From contig JAVEDQ010000479.1 of assembly GCA_030840885.1 (NCBI GenBank), forward strand, positions 1 through 6,290: a stretch of DNA of 6,290 bases, read 5' to 3'. The notes under the pieces were generated by a model. The model was not told the origin of the DNA and did no database searches. It worked only from the letters and a program-made list of their open reading frames with translations. This DNA is from Frankiaceae bacterium (lineage in GTDB: Bacteria; Actinomycetota; Actinomycetes; Frankiales; Frankiaceae). Shown piece after piece: positions 6,065 to 6,290 of this stretch (position 1 is its first letter; the number at the start of each line of letters is the position of its first letter). Made by a program: the position numbers and the translations under genes.

Positions 6065-6290
6065 TCACACCCCGGCGACCGGCCGGTGAGCGCGCTGCCG
6101 CCCGAGGACGAACCACCCGGAGCCGAGTCGCGCGACGACCGGCTGCGTCGGCCAGGTGCACCGGTCGACGACCCGCCCGGTCGCGGTGCGCCGGATCCCG
6201 CGCTTTGCGTCGAGGAGCACGCCGCGCCGGTGCGCGCACCGAGCCACCCGCGGCTCCGCTTCCGCCCGCATCGCTGCGTGGCTCGCCTCC
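6065..6290 (-). CDS. Possible C-terminal fragment of an unrecognised protein, cut by the window edge
   Basis: A minus-strand frame ends in TGA at 6065 and stays open to the right edge (at least 75 codons), so its true start lies outside the window; ATG at 6271 is only an internal candidate. By hand count roughly nine in ten codons end in G or C, while second positions are clearly less GC-rich (about 63%) and first positions intermediate, the pattern expected of a real gene in GC-rich DNA. The product has a stretch with VVDRCTWPTQPVVARLGSGW and no family I recognise. The plus strand is also open here from about 6029, with a poorer base pattern, so chance is a real alternative. Confidence 0.4.
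   Translation of the reverse strand, partial: EASHAAMRAEAEPRVARCAHRRGVLLDAKRGIRRTATGRVVDRCTWPTQPVVARLGSGWFVLGRQRAHRPVAGV

Noticed and set aside
6029..6290. Plus-strand frame open from TTG 6029 to the window edge, with GGAGGAAGG upstream at about 5996-6004
   Set aside because: The purine run is about 25 nt from the first possible start, and GC by codon position is less gene-like than in the overlapping minus-strand frame.

Overview
The window looks like chromosomal DNA from a high-GC Gram-positive bacterium (Actinomycetota). The DNA is GC-rich, most codons end in G or C, GTG starts are likely for at least two genes, and the secreted proteins have actinobacterial-style export signals. I cannot name the genus from sequence alone.

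Layout, left to right. (1) At 35-1369 (+) there is a putative lipoprotein with a malectin-like carbohydrate-binding domain fused to a GH16 beta-glucanase domain. (2) At 1489-4728 (+) there is a compact three-gene cassette: an IspD/TarI-family CTP-dependent cytidylyltransferase, an extended-SDR NAD-dependent epimerase/reductase, and a CDP-glycerol/CDP-ribitol glycerophosphotransferase-family (TagF/TarL-like, PF04464) enzyme. (3) At 4754-4805 a strong 17-bp perfect hairpin lies between convergent genes. It is followed by a 20-bp unit repeated in tandem, whose last copy overlaps the 3' end of the next gene. (4) At 4866-5855 (-) there is a second, single-domain secreted GH16 protein with a different domain plan from the first. 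(5) Upstream of that gene, at 5900-5937, are two perfect 19-bp direct repeats, each carrying a 10-bp palindrome, which resemble an operator. (6) From 6065 to the right edge, a minus-strand open frame with coding-like base composition may be the C-terminal end of a gene that starts outside the window.

How the genes may work together. The cytidylyltransferase plus SDR pair is the usual solution for making a CDP-activated polyol, by cytidylylation of a sugar or polyol phosphate combined with reduction or epimerisation. The TagF-like enzyme would then transfer the polyol phosphate onto a teichoic-acid-like or capsular/cell-wall polymer. The two flanking exported GH16 enzymes would act on beta-glucans outside the cell. 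Whether they are functionally tied to the polymer cassette or are merely neighbours is not shown by the sequence. I saw no CRISPR array, tRNA, rRNA, transposase or phage gene.
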